A DNA stretch of 50,106 bases from Paracoccus sp. R12_2 (GCF_017744015.1 NZ_JAGHRA010000021.1:1-50106), one strand, 5' to 3'; shown: positions 17,682 to 26,712, numbered from the stretch's first letter. Notes: generated from the letters alone by a model not told the origin. Made by a program: numbers and translations.

Positions 17682-19162
17682 GCGGCCTCTCCGCTGACGC
17701 CCATCGCGAGACGGACGATCTTGTCTTCGGTCATGTCCTTGCCGGTCACTTCGCCCGCGATGCGCCCCTCGCGCATGACCAGCACACGGTCGGCTATGCC
17801 GATCACCTCGGCCATCTCGCTGCTGATGACGATCAGGCTGCGGCCTTCGTCGGCAAGACGGCGAATAAAGGCGTAAATCTGCTGCTTGGTGCCCACGTCG
17901 ATCCCCCGTGTCGGTTCGTCGATGATGATGATCTGCGGGTCCGGCAGCATGGTCTTGGCCAGCAGCAGTTTCTGCTGATTGCCGCCAGACAGCTTGCCCG
18001 CGATCATCGCAGGGTCGGGGGCGCGGATGTCGAATTCCTGCGTCGCGTGGGCCAGGGCTTCCGTTTCGGCCCGCTGGTCCAGCCTCCAAAGACCGAAGCG
18101 CGGCAGATCTGCCAGCGTCAGGTTCTGGGTCAGCCCCTTGTCCAGCAGCAGCCCGGCCTCTTTCCGGTCCTCGGTCAGATAGGCCAGCCCCGCGTCGAAG
18201 GCGTCGCGCAGATTGCGGATCGCGACCTTCTGGCCGTTCACGCAGATCTCGCCGGTCGCGGAACGCAAGCCGACGATCCCTTCGGCCAGTTCGGTGCGGC
18301 CCGAGCCGACAAGCCCCGCAATGCCCAGAACCTCGCCCCGGTGCAGGGTCAGGCTGACATCGTGGACCCTGCCGGGAACCGACAGCCCCTGCAGATCCAG
18401 CGCGGGATCCTGTGAGGGGCGACCCTTGGGCGGATAGAAATCCTGCAATTCGCGGCCGACCATCGCGGCGGCCATGTCGTCCTCGGTCATCTCGCCCCGC
18501 ATCGCCTGACGGACAACGAGACCGTCGCGCAGGACGGTGATCCGGTCGGCCAGATGCGCCACCTCGTCCAGCCGGTGCGAGCAATACAGGATCGCCACGC
18601 CATCGGCGCGCAAACGGTCGATCTGGTCATAAAGCGTGCCCACCTCGCGATGGGTCAGGACGGCGCTGGGTTCGTCCATGATCAGGACGCGGGCGTTGCG
18701 CGACAGGGCCTTGGCAATCTCGACCATCTGGCGATCCGGCACGGACAGGTCGCGGATCAGCGTGTCGGGCGAAATCTGAGTGTCCAGTCGCGCCAGCAGC
18801 GCGGCCGTATCCCTGCGCATGGCCTTGTGATCAAGCCGCAGTCCACCCGGCTCGCGGCCCAGAAAAACATTCGCGGCCACGCTGAGATCGGCGGCAAGGT
18901 TGAATTCCTGATGGATGACGACGATGCCCTGCGCCTCGGCCTCGGGGCCGCTGGAAAAGCGGACGGGCTTGCCGTCCAGCAGGATCTGGCCCTCGGTGGG
19001 ATCCAGAAACCCGCCCAAAATCTTCATGATCGTGGATTTGCCTGCGCCGTTCTCGCCGATCAGGGCGTGAACCTGACCGGAATCCAGCGCCAGATCGACG
19101 TCGTGCAGAACCTCGATCGGACCGAAGCTTTTCGAGACGTCATGCAGGGCCAGAACGGTCAT
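17678..19162 (-). CDS. Ribose-type ABC transporter ATPase with two nucleotide-binding domains
   Basis: 494 residues, two tandem ATPase domains as in RbsA/MglA. The first has Walker A GENGAGKST and Walker B VLIMDEPSA; the second has the normal CUT2 variant GLVGSGRTE in place of Walker A, signature LSGGNQQK and IIIIDEPTRGID. The start overlaps the Gfo/Idh/MocA gene stop (ATGA at 19162-19159) and the stop overlaps the permease start. It energises import of the sugar or cyclitol bound by the downstream binding protein. Confidence 0.92.
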   Translation of the reverse strand: MTVLALHDVSKSFGPIEVLHDVDLALDSGQVHALIGENGAGKSTIMKILGGFLDPTEGQILLDGKPVRFSSGPEAEAQGIVVIHQEFNLAADLSVAANVFLGREPGGLRLDHKAMRRDTAALLARLDTQISPDTLIRDLSVPDRQMVEIAKALSRNARVLIMDEPSAVLTHREVGTLYDQIDRLRADGVAILYCSHRLDEVAHLADRITVLRDGLVVRQAMRGEMTEDDMAAAMVGRELQDFYPPKGRPSQDPALDLQGLSVPGRVHDVSLTLHRGEVLGIAGLVGSGRTELAEGIVGLRSATGEICVNGQKVAIRNLRDAFDAGLAYLTEDRKEAGLLLDKGLTQNLTLADLPRFGLWRLDQRAETEALAHATQEFDIRAPDPAMIAGKLSGGNQQKLLLAKTMLPDPQIIIIDEPTRGIDVGTKQQIYAFIRRLADEGRSLIVISSEMAEVIGIADRVLVMREGRIAGEVTGKDMTEDKIVRLAMGVSGEAA

Positions 19163-20253
19163 GTCGCGACCTCGACCCAGGCGCCGTCGGCTGAAGACGA
19201 TGCTTGCGCCGCCGCGATGAACGCCATACCCGACAGGCCATCAGCCAGCCCCGGCACGCGGCCGGCGAGCTGGGTATCGCCCCGGATGATCGTGGCGATG
19301 TCGCTGTAGAGATTGGCGAACCCCTCAAGATAGCCCTCAGGATGACCCGGCGGGGTGCGATAGGACTGACTGCGATCCTGTGCACGGGTCAGGATGCGCG
19401 CCGGCTCGTCCTTGGGTGTCAGAATCAGCCGTTCGGGCGCGGAAAGCCGCCATTCCAGCGCGGCGGCCGTGCCGAACAGCCGCAGGGACAGGCCGTTTTC
19501 CTGCCCGACCGCGACCTGGCTGACCCACAACCCGCCCTTCGCGCCGGAGGCATAGCGCAGCGTGCAGCGCGCGTCGTCATCGATGGGCCGGCCGGGCACG
19601 ATGCTGGACACCTCTGCCGACAGGTGCGAGGGCGTCTGCCCGGTGACGAACTGTGCCAGCTGCCAGGCATGCGTTCCGATGTCACCCAGCGCTCCGGCGC
19701 CCGCGCGGCCGGGATCTGTGCGCCATTCGGCCTGCTTTCCCTGCGCCGGGTCGGACAACCAGCCCTGAAGATATTCGACCTGCACCAGGCGCAGATCGCC
19801 CACGCCGCCCTCGGCCACGATCGCGCGCGCCTCGCGCAGCATCGGCAAGGCGCAATAGTTGTGCGTCAGGAAGAACCGCGCGCCGCTGCGCCGTGCGGCA
19901 TCGGCGATGCGGGCTGCCTGTTCCTGCGTCGCGGCCAGCGGCTTGTCGCAGATCACGTGAATGCCCGCGTCCAGAAATGCCACCGCAGGGTCCGCGTGCA
20001 TGTGGTTCGGCGTGACGATGGCGACGGCCTGGATCCCGTCATCGCGCGCAGCTTCGGCCTTGGCCATGTCGGCGAAATCGTCATAGCCGCGAATGCCCAG
20101 ATCTTCGGCGCTGTCCTGCGCCCGCTGGGGATCAGATGACAATGCACCCGCGACCAGCGTGAAATTTCCATCCATCCGGGCGGCGATCCGATGGATCGCG
20201 CCGATGAACGCTCCGCTGCCGCCGCCTACCATGCCAAGCCGGATCGGTTTCAT
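19159..20253 (-). CDS. Gfo/Idh/MocA-family NAD(P)-dependent oxidoreductase (copy 1)
   Basis: 364 residues from ATG 20253, overlapping the epimerase stop as ATGA; the longer in-frame reading lies in the epimerase gene. Rossmann motif GMVGGGSGAFIG at the N-terminus, then D103-K104-P105 (CDKP, where most members have CEKP) and a DIGTHAW segment with the expected D and H. These enzymes oxidise a ring hydroxyl of a sugar, glycoside or cyclitol to a ketone. It is similar along its whole length to the gene at 38379-39536, and both sit directly after a matching TIM-barrel gene, so the two copies probably do the same chemistry on different or shared substrates. Confidence 0.9.
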   Translation of the reverse strand: MKPIRLGMVGGGSGAFIGAIHRIAARMDGNFTLVAGALSSDPQRAQDSAEDLGIRGYDDFADMAKAEAARDDGIQAVAIVTPNHMHADPAVAFLDAGIHVICDKPLAATQEQAARIADAARRSGARFFLTHNYCALPMLREARAIVAEGGVGDLRLVQVEYLQGWLSDPAQGKQAEWRTDPGRAGAGALGDIGTHAWQLAQFVTGQTPSHLSAEVSSIVPGRPIDDDARCTLRYASGAKGGLWVSQVAVGQENGLSLRLFGTAAALEWRLSAPERLILTPKDEPARILTRAQDRSQSYRTPPGHPEGYLEGFANLYSDIATIIRGDTQLAGRVPGLADGLSGMAFIAAAQASSSADGAWVEVAT

Positions 20254-21302
20254 AGTCCCAAAGCCCTTCTGATCGCTGCGGGGTCGACATCGCTGGCGGC
20301 AAAATCGTCGAAGGCGTGCGGCGTGACCCGGATGATCTGGTCGCGGACAAAGCGCGCGCCTTCCCTTGCGCCGTCTTCGGGGTGCTTCAGCGCGCATTCC
20401 CATTCGACAACCGCCCAACCGTCGAACCCGTAGCCGGTCAGTTTCGAGAAGATGGCGCCGAAATCCACCTGACCATCGCCGGGGCTGCGGAAACGCCCCG
20501 CCCGGTCGACCCAGGACTGGAAGCCGCCATAGACGCCCTGCCGGCCGGTCGGGTTGAATTCGGCATCCTTGACGTGAAACATCCGGATCCGGTCGTGATA
20601 GATGTCGATATTCTGCAGGTAATCAAGCTGCTGAAGCAGGTAATGGGACGGATCATACAACATGTTCGCCCGCCGGTGCCCGCCGACGCGGTCAAGAAAC
20701 ATCTCGAACGTGATGCCGTCATGCAGGTCTTCGCCGGGATGGATCTCGAAGCAGATATCGACGCCCTGATCCTCGGCCAGATCCAGCAGCGGACGCCAGC
20801 GTTCCGCCAACGTGTCGAAGGCGGTCTCGACCAGCCCCGGCGCGCGCTGCGGCCACGGATAAAGATAGGGCCATGCCAAGGCCCCGGAAAATGTCGCCAT
20901 CCGGTCCAGACCCAGAAGATGGCTGAGGCGGATCGTCTTGGCCACCTGATCGACCGCCCATTCCTGGCGGGCGCCAGGGTTGCCGCGCACATCGGCGGGG
21001 GCAAATGCGTCGAAGCCTGCATCATAGGCTGGATGCACGGCAACAAGCTGACCCTGCAGATGGGCTGAAAGCTCGGTCACCTCGACGCCGTTGTCTTGCG
21101 CGACGCCCAGGAACTGGTCGCGGTAAACGCGCGATTCGATGGCCTTGTCCAGATCCAGGATCCGCGGATCGGATGTCGGAACCTGCACGCCCGCATAGCC
21201 GCAATCGGCGGCCCACCGGGTGATCCCGCCCCAGCTGTCGAATGGCGCGGCGTCACCGATGAACTGCGCCAGAAACAGCGCCGGTCCCTTGATCGTCTGC
21301 AT
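20250..21302 (-). CDS. TIM-barrel sugar isomerase/epimerase or keto-sugar lyase (copy 1)
   Basis: 350 residues of the xylose isomerase-like (AP endonuclease 2) fold. Likely metal ligands and active-site segments: FEIHPGEDLHDG, MLYDPSHYLLQ, MFHVKDAEF, and VVEWECA near the end. First gene of the importer operon, with ribosome binding site GGGAGAGG before ATG 21302. Paired with a Gfo/Idh/MocA oxidoreductase, TIM-barrel proteins of this kind may isomerise or eliminate from the keto product, as in levoglucosan and 3-keto-glycoside pathways; that function is inferred. It is a clear paralogue of the gene at 39533-40600, both beginning MQTIKGP. Confidence 0.85.
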   Translation of the reverse strand: MQTIKGPALFLAQFIGDAAPFDSWGGITRWAADCGYAGVQVPTSDPRILDLDKAIESRVYRDQFLGVAQDNGVEVTELSAHLQGQLVAVHPAYDAGFDAFAPADVRGNPGARQEWAVDQVAKTIRLSHLLGLDRMATFSGALAWPYLYPWPQRAPGLVETAFDTLAERWRPLLDLAEDQGVDICFEIHPGEDLHDGITFEMFLDRVGGHRRANMLYDPSHYLLQQLDYLQNIDIYHDRIRMFHVKDAEFNPTGRQGVYGGFQSWVDRAGRFRSPGDGQVDFGAIFSKLTGYGFDGWAVVEWECALKHPEDGAREGARFVRDQIIRVTPHAFDDFAASDVDPAAIRRALGL

Positions 21303-21336
21303 GATTCCTCTCCCTTGCGACTAGGCTGCACTGCCC

Positions 21337-21350
21337 TGCAATCGATTGCA
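21337..21350. promoter_or_regulatory. Perfect 14-bp palindrome, probable LacI-family operator
   Basis: TGCAATCGATTGCA is fully self-complementary with a central CG, the classic LacI/GalR operator design. It lies between the divergent epimerase operon (start 21302) and the LacI-type regulator (start 21395), where it could control both. Confidence 0.75.
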
Positions 21351-21394
21351 AACAAATTCTTGCGGTGCCGTCGCCGCGGGCATAACCTCTGGCG

Positions 21395-22411
21395 ATGGAC
21401 AAGCGCGCCCCGCCCCCCGGCCGAGCCCGGCTTTCAGATGTCGCAAGATTGGCAGGGGTGTCAGCCTCGACCGTCAGTCGCGTGCTGTCGAACCCGGCGA
21501 TGGTCGCCGAGCCGACCCGCGAGGCCGTGATCGCGGCGGTGTCCGCCACCGGCTATCGCATGAACCATGCGGCGCGAAACCTGCGCAAGCAGCGGACCGG
21601 GACGGTGGTGGCGCTGGTTCCGAATCTGGGCAATCCGTTCTTTGCCAAAATCCTTGACGGGATGGGCCGCGAACTGGCCGGGGCAGGCTATGACCTTCTG
21701 GTGGCCGATACGCTGGAGGGTGAGGGCCGAGATACCGCACTGCAACGATTCATGGATCCGTCGCGTGCCGATGGGATCATCCTGCTGGACGGTCTGGTCA
21801 CGATGCCCGATGATCCGACCGGCTGTGATCTGCCGCCGGTGATAACCGCCTGCGAATGGGTCGAGGGCCTGGCGCTGCCCGGAGTCATGCTGGACAATCA
21901 GGAGGGCGCACGGATCGCGATGCGGCATCTGCTGAAGCTTGGCCACGCCCATATCGGTGTGATCGGCGGCCCCCCGGCCAATGTGTTGCACCAGGCGCGC
22001 CTGCGCGGCGTTCGCGATGTTGTCGGCGCGTCGCGGCTTACCATGTTTCCCGGCGATTTCACCCTGCAGGCAGGGCAGGACGCGGCGCGGATGTGGCTGG
22101 ATCTGCCGGTCGGGGATCGGCCCCGCGCGATCTTTGCCTTTTCCGATGAGATGGCCTGTGCGTTCATGGCCGGGCTGTTGCGCGCAGGCATTCATACGCC
22201 GCGCGACGTGTCGATCATCGGGTTCGACGATATCGAGATGGGATCGCATCTGACCCCCGCGCTGACGACGATCCGCCAGCCCAAGCGCGACATCGGTCGT
22301 CAGGCCGCGCAACTGATCCTGAACCGGATCGCCGGTCGTGACATCATGCCCGTGACCCTTGTGCAGCCGCGCCTGATGCTGCGTGAAACGACAGCCGCAC
22401 CAACGGGGTGA
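21395..22411 (+). CDS. LacI/GalR-family transcriptional regulator
   Basis: 338 residues. The N-terminal helix-turn-helix and hinge helix read RLSDVARLAGVSASTVSRVL and PTREAVIAAVSATGY, followed by a periplasmic-binding-like ligand domain (VALVPNLGNPFFAKILDG through GFDDIEMGSHLTPALTTI). It is divergent from the ribose-type importer operon, with a perfect palindrome between them, so it is most likely the local repressor responding to the imported sugar or a product. It converges with the auxiliary lipoprotein gene, stop to stop with no gap. Confidence 0.93.
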   Translation: MDKRAPPPGRARLSDVARLAGVSASTVSRVLSNPAMVAEPTREAVIAAVSATGYRMNHAARNLRKQRTGTVVALVPNLGNPFFAKILDGMGRELAGAGYDLLVADTLEGEGRDTALQRFMDPSRADGIILLDGLVTMPDDPTGCDLPPVITACEWVEGLALPGVMLDNQEGARIAMRHLLKLGHAHIGVIGGPPANVLHQARLRGVRDVVGASRLTMFPGDFTLQAGQDAARMWLDLPVGDRPRAIFAFSDEMACAFMAGLLRAGIHTPRDVSIIGFDDIEMGSHLTPALTTIRQPKRDIGRQAAQLILNRIAGRDIMPVTLVQPRLMLRETTAAPTG

Positions 22412-23041
22412 TCAGCGGCACATGCCCGGATCGACGCCGATCCCGCGCAGTGCCCATGCACTGATCTGGCGGACCGTATCCTGAGCTGCCGCGTCGAAGG
22501 CCGGGATCAGGTCCGACGTGCGGGTGCTGGCGGCTTCGGCGCTGCTGGCGAAGCGGCCGCGCGACACAACCGTGGCGTCGCTTTCCCGCACAAGCTGGGC
22601 ATCCACCGCGATGCGGATCAGCGCGCCGTCGCCAGCCAGTTCGGCATTGAAGGCGCCGATCTCGCTGATCAGCGCATAGTCGCCGGCAATCCCCAGCGGG
22701 GCGCGGCCGACATGGGTAAAGGCATCGTATCCGCCAAGCGTCTCGACCAGCAGCCGTTGCAAGGTCGCAGGGACCGGATCGCCCCAGATCGCATCCGGAA
22801 GATACTGGGTCTGCAACGGAGACGGGCGGATCATGATCCGGTTGCTGTCCAGCGTGCCACGCGCCTTCGGCGGCTCGACCACCAGCTCTGCCAGCCGGCC
22901 CCGACCGCATTGCCCCGACCCGACCGACGGGGCCCGCAATTCAAACACGTCGCGGTTCGGCTCACCCTGCAGCGCGGATAGGGCCGCGCAACCGGGCAGG
23001 AAAGCGGTCAAGGACAGAAGCAGGGCGGCGGAACGAAACAT
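22412..23041 (-). CDS. PqiC-like ABC-transport auxiliary lipoprotein of the MCE system
   Basis: 209 residues from ATG 23041, which has GAGG five bases upstream; a GTG two codons earlier is less likely. The N-terminus is a lipoprotein signal ending in FLPGC (Pro before Gly-Cys is less common). The body matches the ABC_trans_aux/PqiC family (RIMIRPSPLQTQYLPDAIWGD-type segment, then VETLGGYDAF). Such proteins sit in the outer membrane and receive lipid carried across the periplasm by MCE proteins. Last gene of the Mla-like operon. Confidence 0.83.
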   Translation of the reverse strand: MFRSAALLLSLTAFLPGCAALSALQGEPNRDVFELRAPSVGSGQCGRGRLAELVVEPPKARGTLDSNRIMIRPSPLQTQYLPDAIWGDPVPATLQRLLVETLGGYDAFTHVGRAPLGIAGDYALISEIGAFNAELAGDGALIRIAVDAQLVRESDATVVSRGRFASSAEAASTRTSDLIPAFDAAAQDTVRQISAWALRGIGVDPGMCR

Positions 23042-23048
23042 GGGCACC

Positions 23049-24284
23049 TCAGCGACGGAATTCTGGCGTGGGCTGACCCCGAAGGATCTGCGCGGGATTT
23101 CGTTTCAGCGACGAGACAAGCTGATCCATATTCGCGACAAGTCCTCGCAATTCCTGCGACAGGCGCGAGAATTGCGGCAGCGCGTCGCGCGTGAAAGCCT
23201 GCACCGGCCGGCGCGAGCTGTCCAGCATGGCGCGCAGGGAATCGAAGGCGCCGGCGGCAGATTCCGCCGCATCGCGCAACCGCGCTGCGATCAGCGGAAC
23301 ATCATCCGGCAGGCCGGCCAGCGCGTCGTCCAGACGGCCAAGCGTCTGGCGCAGATCCGCAAAGACCGGACCCAGATCCGCAATCACCGCACCCGCGGCA
23401 TCAAAGGTTCCGGTCGTGGTATCCAGCGCTCGGTCCAGCTTGTCGATCGTCGTATCGGCACGGCCCGCAAGCCGGGACAGATCGCCCTGCAGAGCCGCCA
23501 CGCTGACCTGCAACTGATTGGTCAGCGGTGTCAGATCTTCGCTGACATAGCCATTGACGCCGGCCAGTGCGGTTCGCGCCTCTTCCGCCGCGCCAGAGAC
23601 CTGGGTCAGCGTCTTGTCGGCGGACTGACTGAGATCCTGCAGCCGATCGCCGAAGCCAGCCAGATCTGTCGCGGCTGCCGACACGGCCTCGGTCGCCTTC
23701 GACACATCCGCCATGGTCTGGTCCAGATTGCCGGTCGATCGTTCGACATTGGTCAGAATCTGGGCGACCCGCGCCTGGTTTTCGTCCCCCAGCAGCGTCG
23801 TCAGCTGCGCGGCAAGCACGTTCAGCCGCGTCAGCAGTTGCGGGGCCTGTTCGCCCAATGTCTGCAGCGTCGAACGACCGGACAGGATCACCGGCACCGA
23901 TTCCGACGACGCCTCACGCAGCAACGGGGCGGTGCCGGTTCCCGGCGTGATCGAGACGGTCGAGATGCCGGTGACCGCCGAGGATTCGATCGAGGCCCGC
24001 GAATCCGCGCGAACCGGGGTGTCCTCGTCCATCTCCAGCCGGACACGCACCGATGCCGAATTGTCCGGCGCCAACTGCATATCGACCACCGTGCCGACAT
24101 TGAGGCCCGCGAACAGCACCTGAGAAGACACGGTCAGCCCCGTCACCTCGGGGAAATAGGCATCATAGTAAGCAAACTGGCGGTTCAATTGCAGGTTCGA
24201 AAACCACATCAGGAACCCGATCATGCCCAGGAAGCCTGCAATCGCGAAGGCGCCGATCAGCACGTAATTCGCCTTGGTTTCCAT
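23049..24284 (-). CDS. MlaD/MCE-domain lipid-transport protein
   Basis: 411 residues from ATG 24284, four bases after the ATPase stop. One N-terminal membrane helix (ANYVLIGAFAIAGFLGMIGF), then the MCE domain from about residue 35 (GLTVSSQVLFAGLNVGTV and the following beta-strands), then a long helical C-terminal region rich in Leu, Thr and Asp that should form a coiled-coil tunnel or needle, as in PqiB/YebT-type or alphaproteobacterial MlaD. It is longer than E. coli MlaD (about 180 residues). It carries phospholipid between the inner-membrane ABC complex and the lipoprotein partner. Confidence 0.9.
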   Translation of the reverse strand: METKANYVLIGAFAIAGFLGMIGFLMWFSNLQLNRQFAYYDAYFPEVTGLTVSSQVLFAGLNVGTVVDMQLAPDNSASVRVRLEMDEDTPVRADSRASIESSAVTGISTVSITPGTGTAPLLREASSESVPVILSGRSTLQTLGEQAPQLLTRLNVLAAQLTTLLGDENQARVAQILTNVERSTGNLDQTMADVSKATEAVSAAATDLAGFGDRLQDLSQSADKTLTQVSGAAEEARTALAGVNGYVSEDLTPLTNQLQVSVAALQGDLSRLAGRADTTIDKLDRALDTTTGTFDAAGAVIADLGPVFADLRQTLGRLDDALAGLPDDVPLIAARLRDAAESAAGAFDSLRAMLDSSRRPVQAFTRDALPQFSRLSQELRGLVANMDQLVSSLKRNPAQILRGQPTPEFRR

Positions 24285-24288
24285 CCGC

Positions 24289-25068
24289 CTAATCGCCTTT
24301 CGGTCGCGACGACATCGCCGCGCGGGCGCGCGGCCCGTGGAAATATTCATGCACCCATGGATGCTGGATCCGCAACATCTGGGCCATGGTACCGCTGGTC
24401 AGCACACGCTTTTCCGCCAGAACCGCGATCCGGTCGCAACAGCTGTGCAGCGTATCAAGGTCGTGCGTGACCAGAAAAACCGACAGGTTCAGCGCGTCGC
24501 GCAAGGCGACGATCAACCGGTCAAAGGCATCCGCGCCGATGGGGTCCAGCCCGGCGGTCGGTTCGTCCAGAAACACGATCTCGGGATCCAGGGCCAGCGC
24601 GCGGGCAAGACCGGCACGCTTGCGCATGCCGCCCGACAACGCGGACGGAAAGGCATCACAGGCCTTCACGGGCAGCCCCGCCATCGAGACCTTCAGCCCG
24701 GCCAGCGCGCGGCGATCCGCGTCCGCAAGACCCGGCACCGCGCGCAGCGGAACCTCGACATTCTCGCGCACGGTCAGGGCCGAAAACAGCGCGCCGTCCT
24801 GAAACATCACGCCCCAACGGCGTTCCAGTGCCTCACGCGCGGGTCCGGACAGCGTGCCGACATCACGCCCCAGCACGCGGATACTGCCCGCACGGGGTCG
24901 GATCAGCCCCACGATGCTGCGCAAAAGGACGGATTTTCCGGTGCCCGACCCTCCGACCACGCCAAGAATCTCGCCCCGCCGCAGATCAAGGTCCAACCCG
25001 TCATGGACGACGTGATCGCCGAACTGGGTCCGCAACCCGCGCACCTCGATGACATTCGCGGCGCTCAC
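24289..25068 (-). CDS. MlaF-like ABC ATPase of the lipid-transport system
   Basis: 259 residues from a GTG start that overlaps the permease stop as GTGA; the longer in-frame reading lies inside the permease gene. Walker A GGSGTGKS, signature LSGGMRKRAGLARAL and Walker B IVFLDEPTAGLDPI are the MlaF/Mce pattern (GGMRKR rather than GGQRQR). It drives lipid movement by the MlaE-type permease encoded just upstream. Confidence 0.93.
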   Translation of the reverse strand: MSAANVIEVRGLRTQFGDHVVHDGLDLDLRRGEILGVVGGSGTGKSVLLRSIVGLIRPRAGSIRVLGRDVGTLSGPAREALERRWGVMFQDGALFSALTVRENVEVPLRAVPGLADADRRALAGLKVSMAGLPVKACDAFPSALSGGMRKRAGLARALALDPEIVFLDEPTAGLDPIGADAFDRLIVALRDALNLSVFLVTHDLDTLHSCCDRIAVLAEKRVLTSGTMAQMLRIQHPWVHEYFHGPRARAAMSSRPKGD

Positions 25069-26243
25069 AATCCGATCTCGGCAAAAAGGATCGAGAATAG
25101 CGCGTCCGCGACGATGACGGCAAAGATCGCGTTGACCACCGCGGCCGAGGTCATGCGCCCCAGGGATTCCGCGTCCTTGCCGACCTTCATCCCCGCATGG
25201 CATCCGATGACACCGATGATGACGGCAAAGACCGGCGCCTTGACCAGCCCCGCGATGACATTGCCGACCCCGGTATCCGATAGCCTGGACAGGAACATCG
25301 GAGGCGAAATGCCAAGCGTGATCCACGACATCATCGCACCACCCAGCAAACCCGACAGATCGGCCAGCAGTCCAAGGATCGGCAGCATCAGGATCAGCGC
25401 CAGGATGCGCGGCAGGATCAGAACCATGTCCGGGTCCAGCCCAAGGGTTCGCATCGCGTCGATTTCCTCGCGCATCTTCATCGACCCGATCGAGGCTGTC
25501 AGCGCCGAGGCCGTACGCCCGGCGACGATGATTGCGGTCAGCAGAATGCCCAGCTCGCGCAGCACCGAAATCGCGATCAGGTCCACGACGAAAACCTCGG
25601 CCCCGAATTGCCGCAGTTGCGTGGCGCCCTGGAATGCCAGCACCACACCGATCAGGAACGACATCACCGTGACGATGGGCACGGCCCGCAGGCCGGTCTG
25701 CTCGCAGTGATGGATCAGCGAGGTCAGGCGGAACTGCGAGGGATGGCGGATGCCGCGCCAGAATGCGGCCAGAAAGCGGCCCAGATATTCTGCCAGTTCG
25801 CGAAAGAAGACCAGCGCGGCGATCACGTTGCGCCCGGTCTCGGCCAGTGCCCGTCGCAGGCGCGGTGTCGGTGCGGGAACGTCATCGGCGACGGGCAGCG
25901 CCTTGGCCACGGTGTCGATAAGTCCGGCCTGCGCGGCGCTGCCCCCGTGAAGGCGGCTGCCTTGCTGTCGGGCGCGGGCCAGATACCACGCACCGGCAGT
26001 ATCCAGGCGTTCCAGCATGGCGATCGAAAGCTGCGGCGGCGCACGGCGTGGCAGCTGTGGCAAGGTCCAGACATTCAGGGAACCGGCCAGTTCCAGCATG
26101 TCTCCATGACGCGACTGGGTCAGGGTGGATCGGTCTGGATCGTCGCTGGCAGGGGACTCTGCAGGTTTCACACCTTCGGTGCCTGCTTGGTGCCCTGCGT
26201 CGGAATTTTGGTGACTCGTCAGCGCCTTGATCCCGCGTTGCAT
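25065..26243 (-). CDS. MlaE-family permease with an N-terminal STAS-like domain
   Basis: 392 residues. After a polar N-terminus comes a STAS-like segment (MLELAGSLNVW to about residue 115, including LDTAGAWYLARA), the domain that is a separate protein (MlaB) in E. coli, then the MlaE permease from about residue 150 with the hallmarks GVVLAFQGATQLRQFGA, IVAGRTASALTASIGSM and MREEIDAMRTLGLDP. The fusion explains why no separate mlaB gene is present. First gene of the operon MlaE-MlaF-MlaD-lipoprotein. Confidence 0.9.
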   Translation of the reverse strand: MQRGIKALTSHQNSDAGHQAGTEGVKPAESPASDDPDRSTLTQSRHGDMLELAGSLNVWTLPQLPRRAPPQLSIAMLERLDTAGAWYLARARQQGSRLHGGSAAQAGLIDTVAKALPVADDVPAPTPRLRRALAETGRNVIAALVFFRELAEYLGRFLAAFWRGIRHPSQFRLTSLIHHCEQTGLRAVPIVTVMSFLIGVVLAFQGATQLRQFGAEVFVVDLIAISVLRELGILLTAIIVAGRTASALTASIGSMKMREEIDAMRTLGLDPDMVLILPRILALILMLPILGLLADLSGLLGGAMMSWITLGISPPMFLSRLSDTGVGNVIAGLVKAPVFAVIIGVIGCHAGMKVGKDAESLGRMTSAAVVNAIFAVIVADALFSILFAEIGL

Positions 26244-26376
26244 TCTTGCCGATCTGTGACGACTGCCATCCTAGCCAATCGCCGCGGTCACGCAAACCCG
26301 GATTTCAGCGGTCGCGATGCAGTTCCACGCGCCCAATTCATCACGTTCCGGAATCGATTTGTGGGTAACGATTCAG

Positions 26377-26394
26377 GATCGTCGTTGGACGATC
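26377..26394. promoter_or_regulatory. Inverted repeat upstream of the WGR gene
   Basis: GATCGTC (26377-26383) and GACGATC (26388-26394) form a perfect 7-bp inverted repeat around GTTG, 27 bases before the WGR-gene start and in the divergent promoter region with mlaE. It could be an operator or a leader hairpin. Confidence 0.35.
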
Positions 26395-26420
26395 GAATCG
26401 GCGCGATCCACAATTCTTCC

Positions 26421-26660
26421 ATGGAACATGCACCTGAACTGCCCCTGTGCCTGACCCGCCGCGATGCGTCGCTGAACATGGCGCGCTTCTACAGCCTGGA
26501 CATCGCGGCGGATCTGTTCGGCGGTGCGGTTCTGGTGCGCCATTGGGGTCGCATCGGAAAGACAGGCCAGGAGCGGCGCGAATGGTTTGCCGATCCGGTC
26601 AATGCGCGCAGGCAGGCGCTGATGTGGCGCGACCGAAAGCTGCGGCGGGGCTATTGTTGA
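26421..26660 (+). CDS. WGR-domain small protein
   Basis: 79 residues, essentially one WGR domain: MARFYSLDIAADLFGG, then the core VRHWGRIGKTGQ and EWFADPVNAR. In eukaryotic PARPs and some bacterial proteins the domain contacts nucleic acid ends; free-standing short copies are widespread in alphaproteobacteria without known function. The start is ATG 26421 because the much longer in-frame reading is a shadow of the mlaE gene. Confidence 0.85.
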   Translation: MEHAPELPLCLTRRDASLNMARFYSLDIAADLFGGAVLVRHWGRIGKTGQERREWFADPVNARRQALMWRDRKLRRGYC

Positions 26661-26712
26661 CGGAAAGACTTTGTTATAGCGATGACATCCTGACCGCGTT
26701 TCCGGGGGACCG

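Noticed and set aside
22833..24470. 545-residue plus-strand frame over the MCE gene
   Set aside because: Arg/Gln-rich shadow of the MlaD and lipoprotein genes; the minus-strand proteins have recognisable domains and coupled starts.
24274..25710. 478-residue plus-strand frame over the MlaF/MlaE genes
   Set aside because: Antisense to two conserved transporter genes and without any domain pattern.
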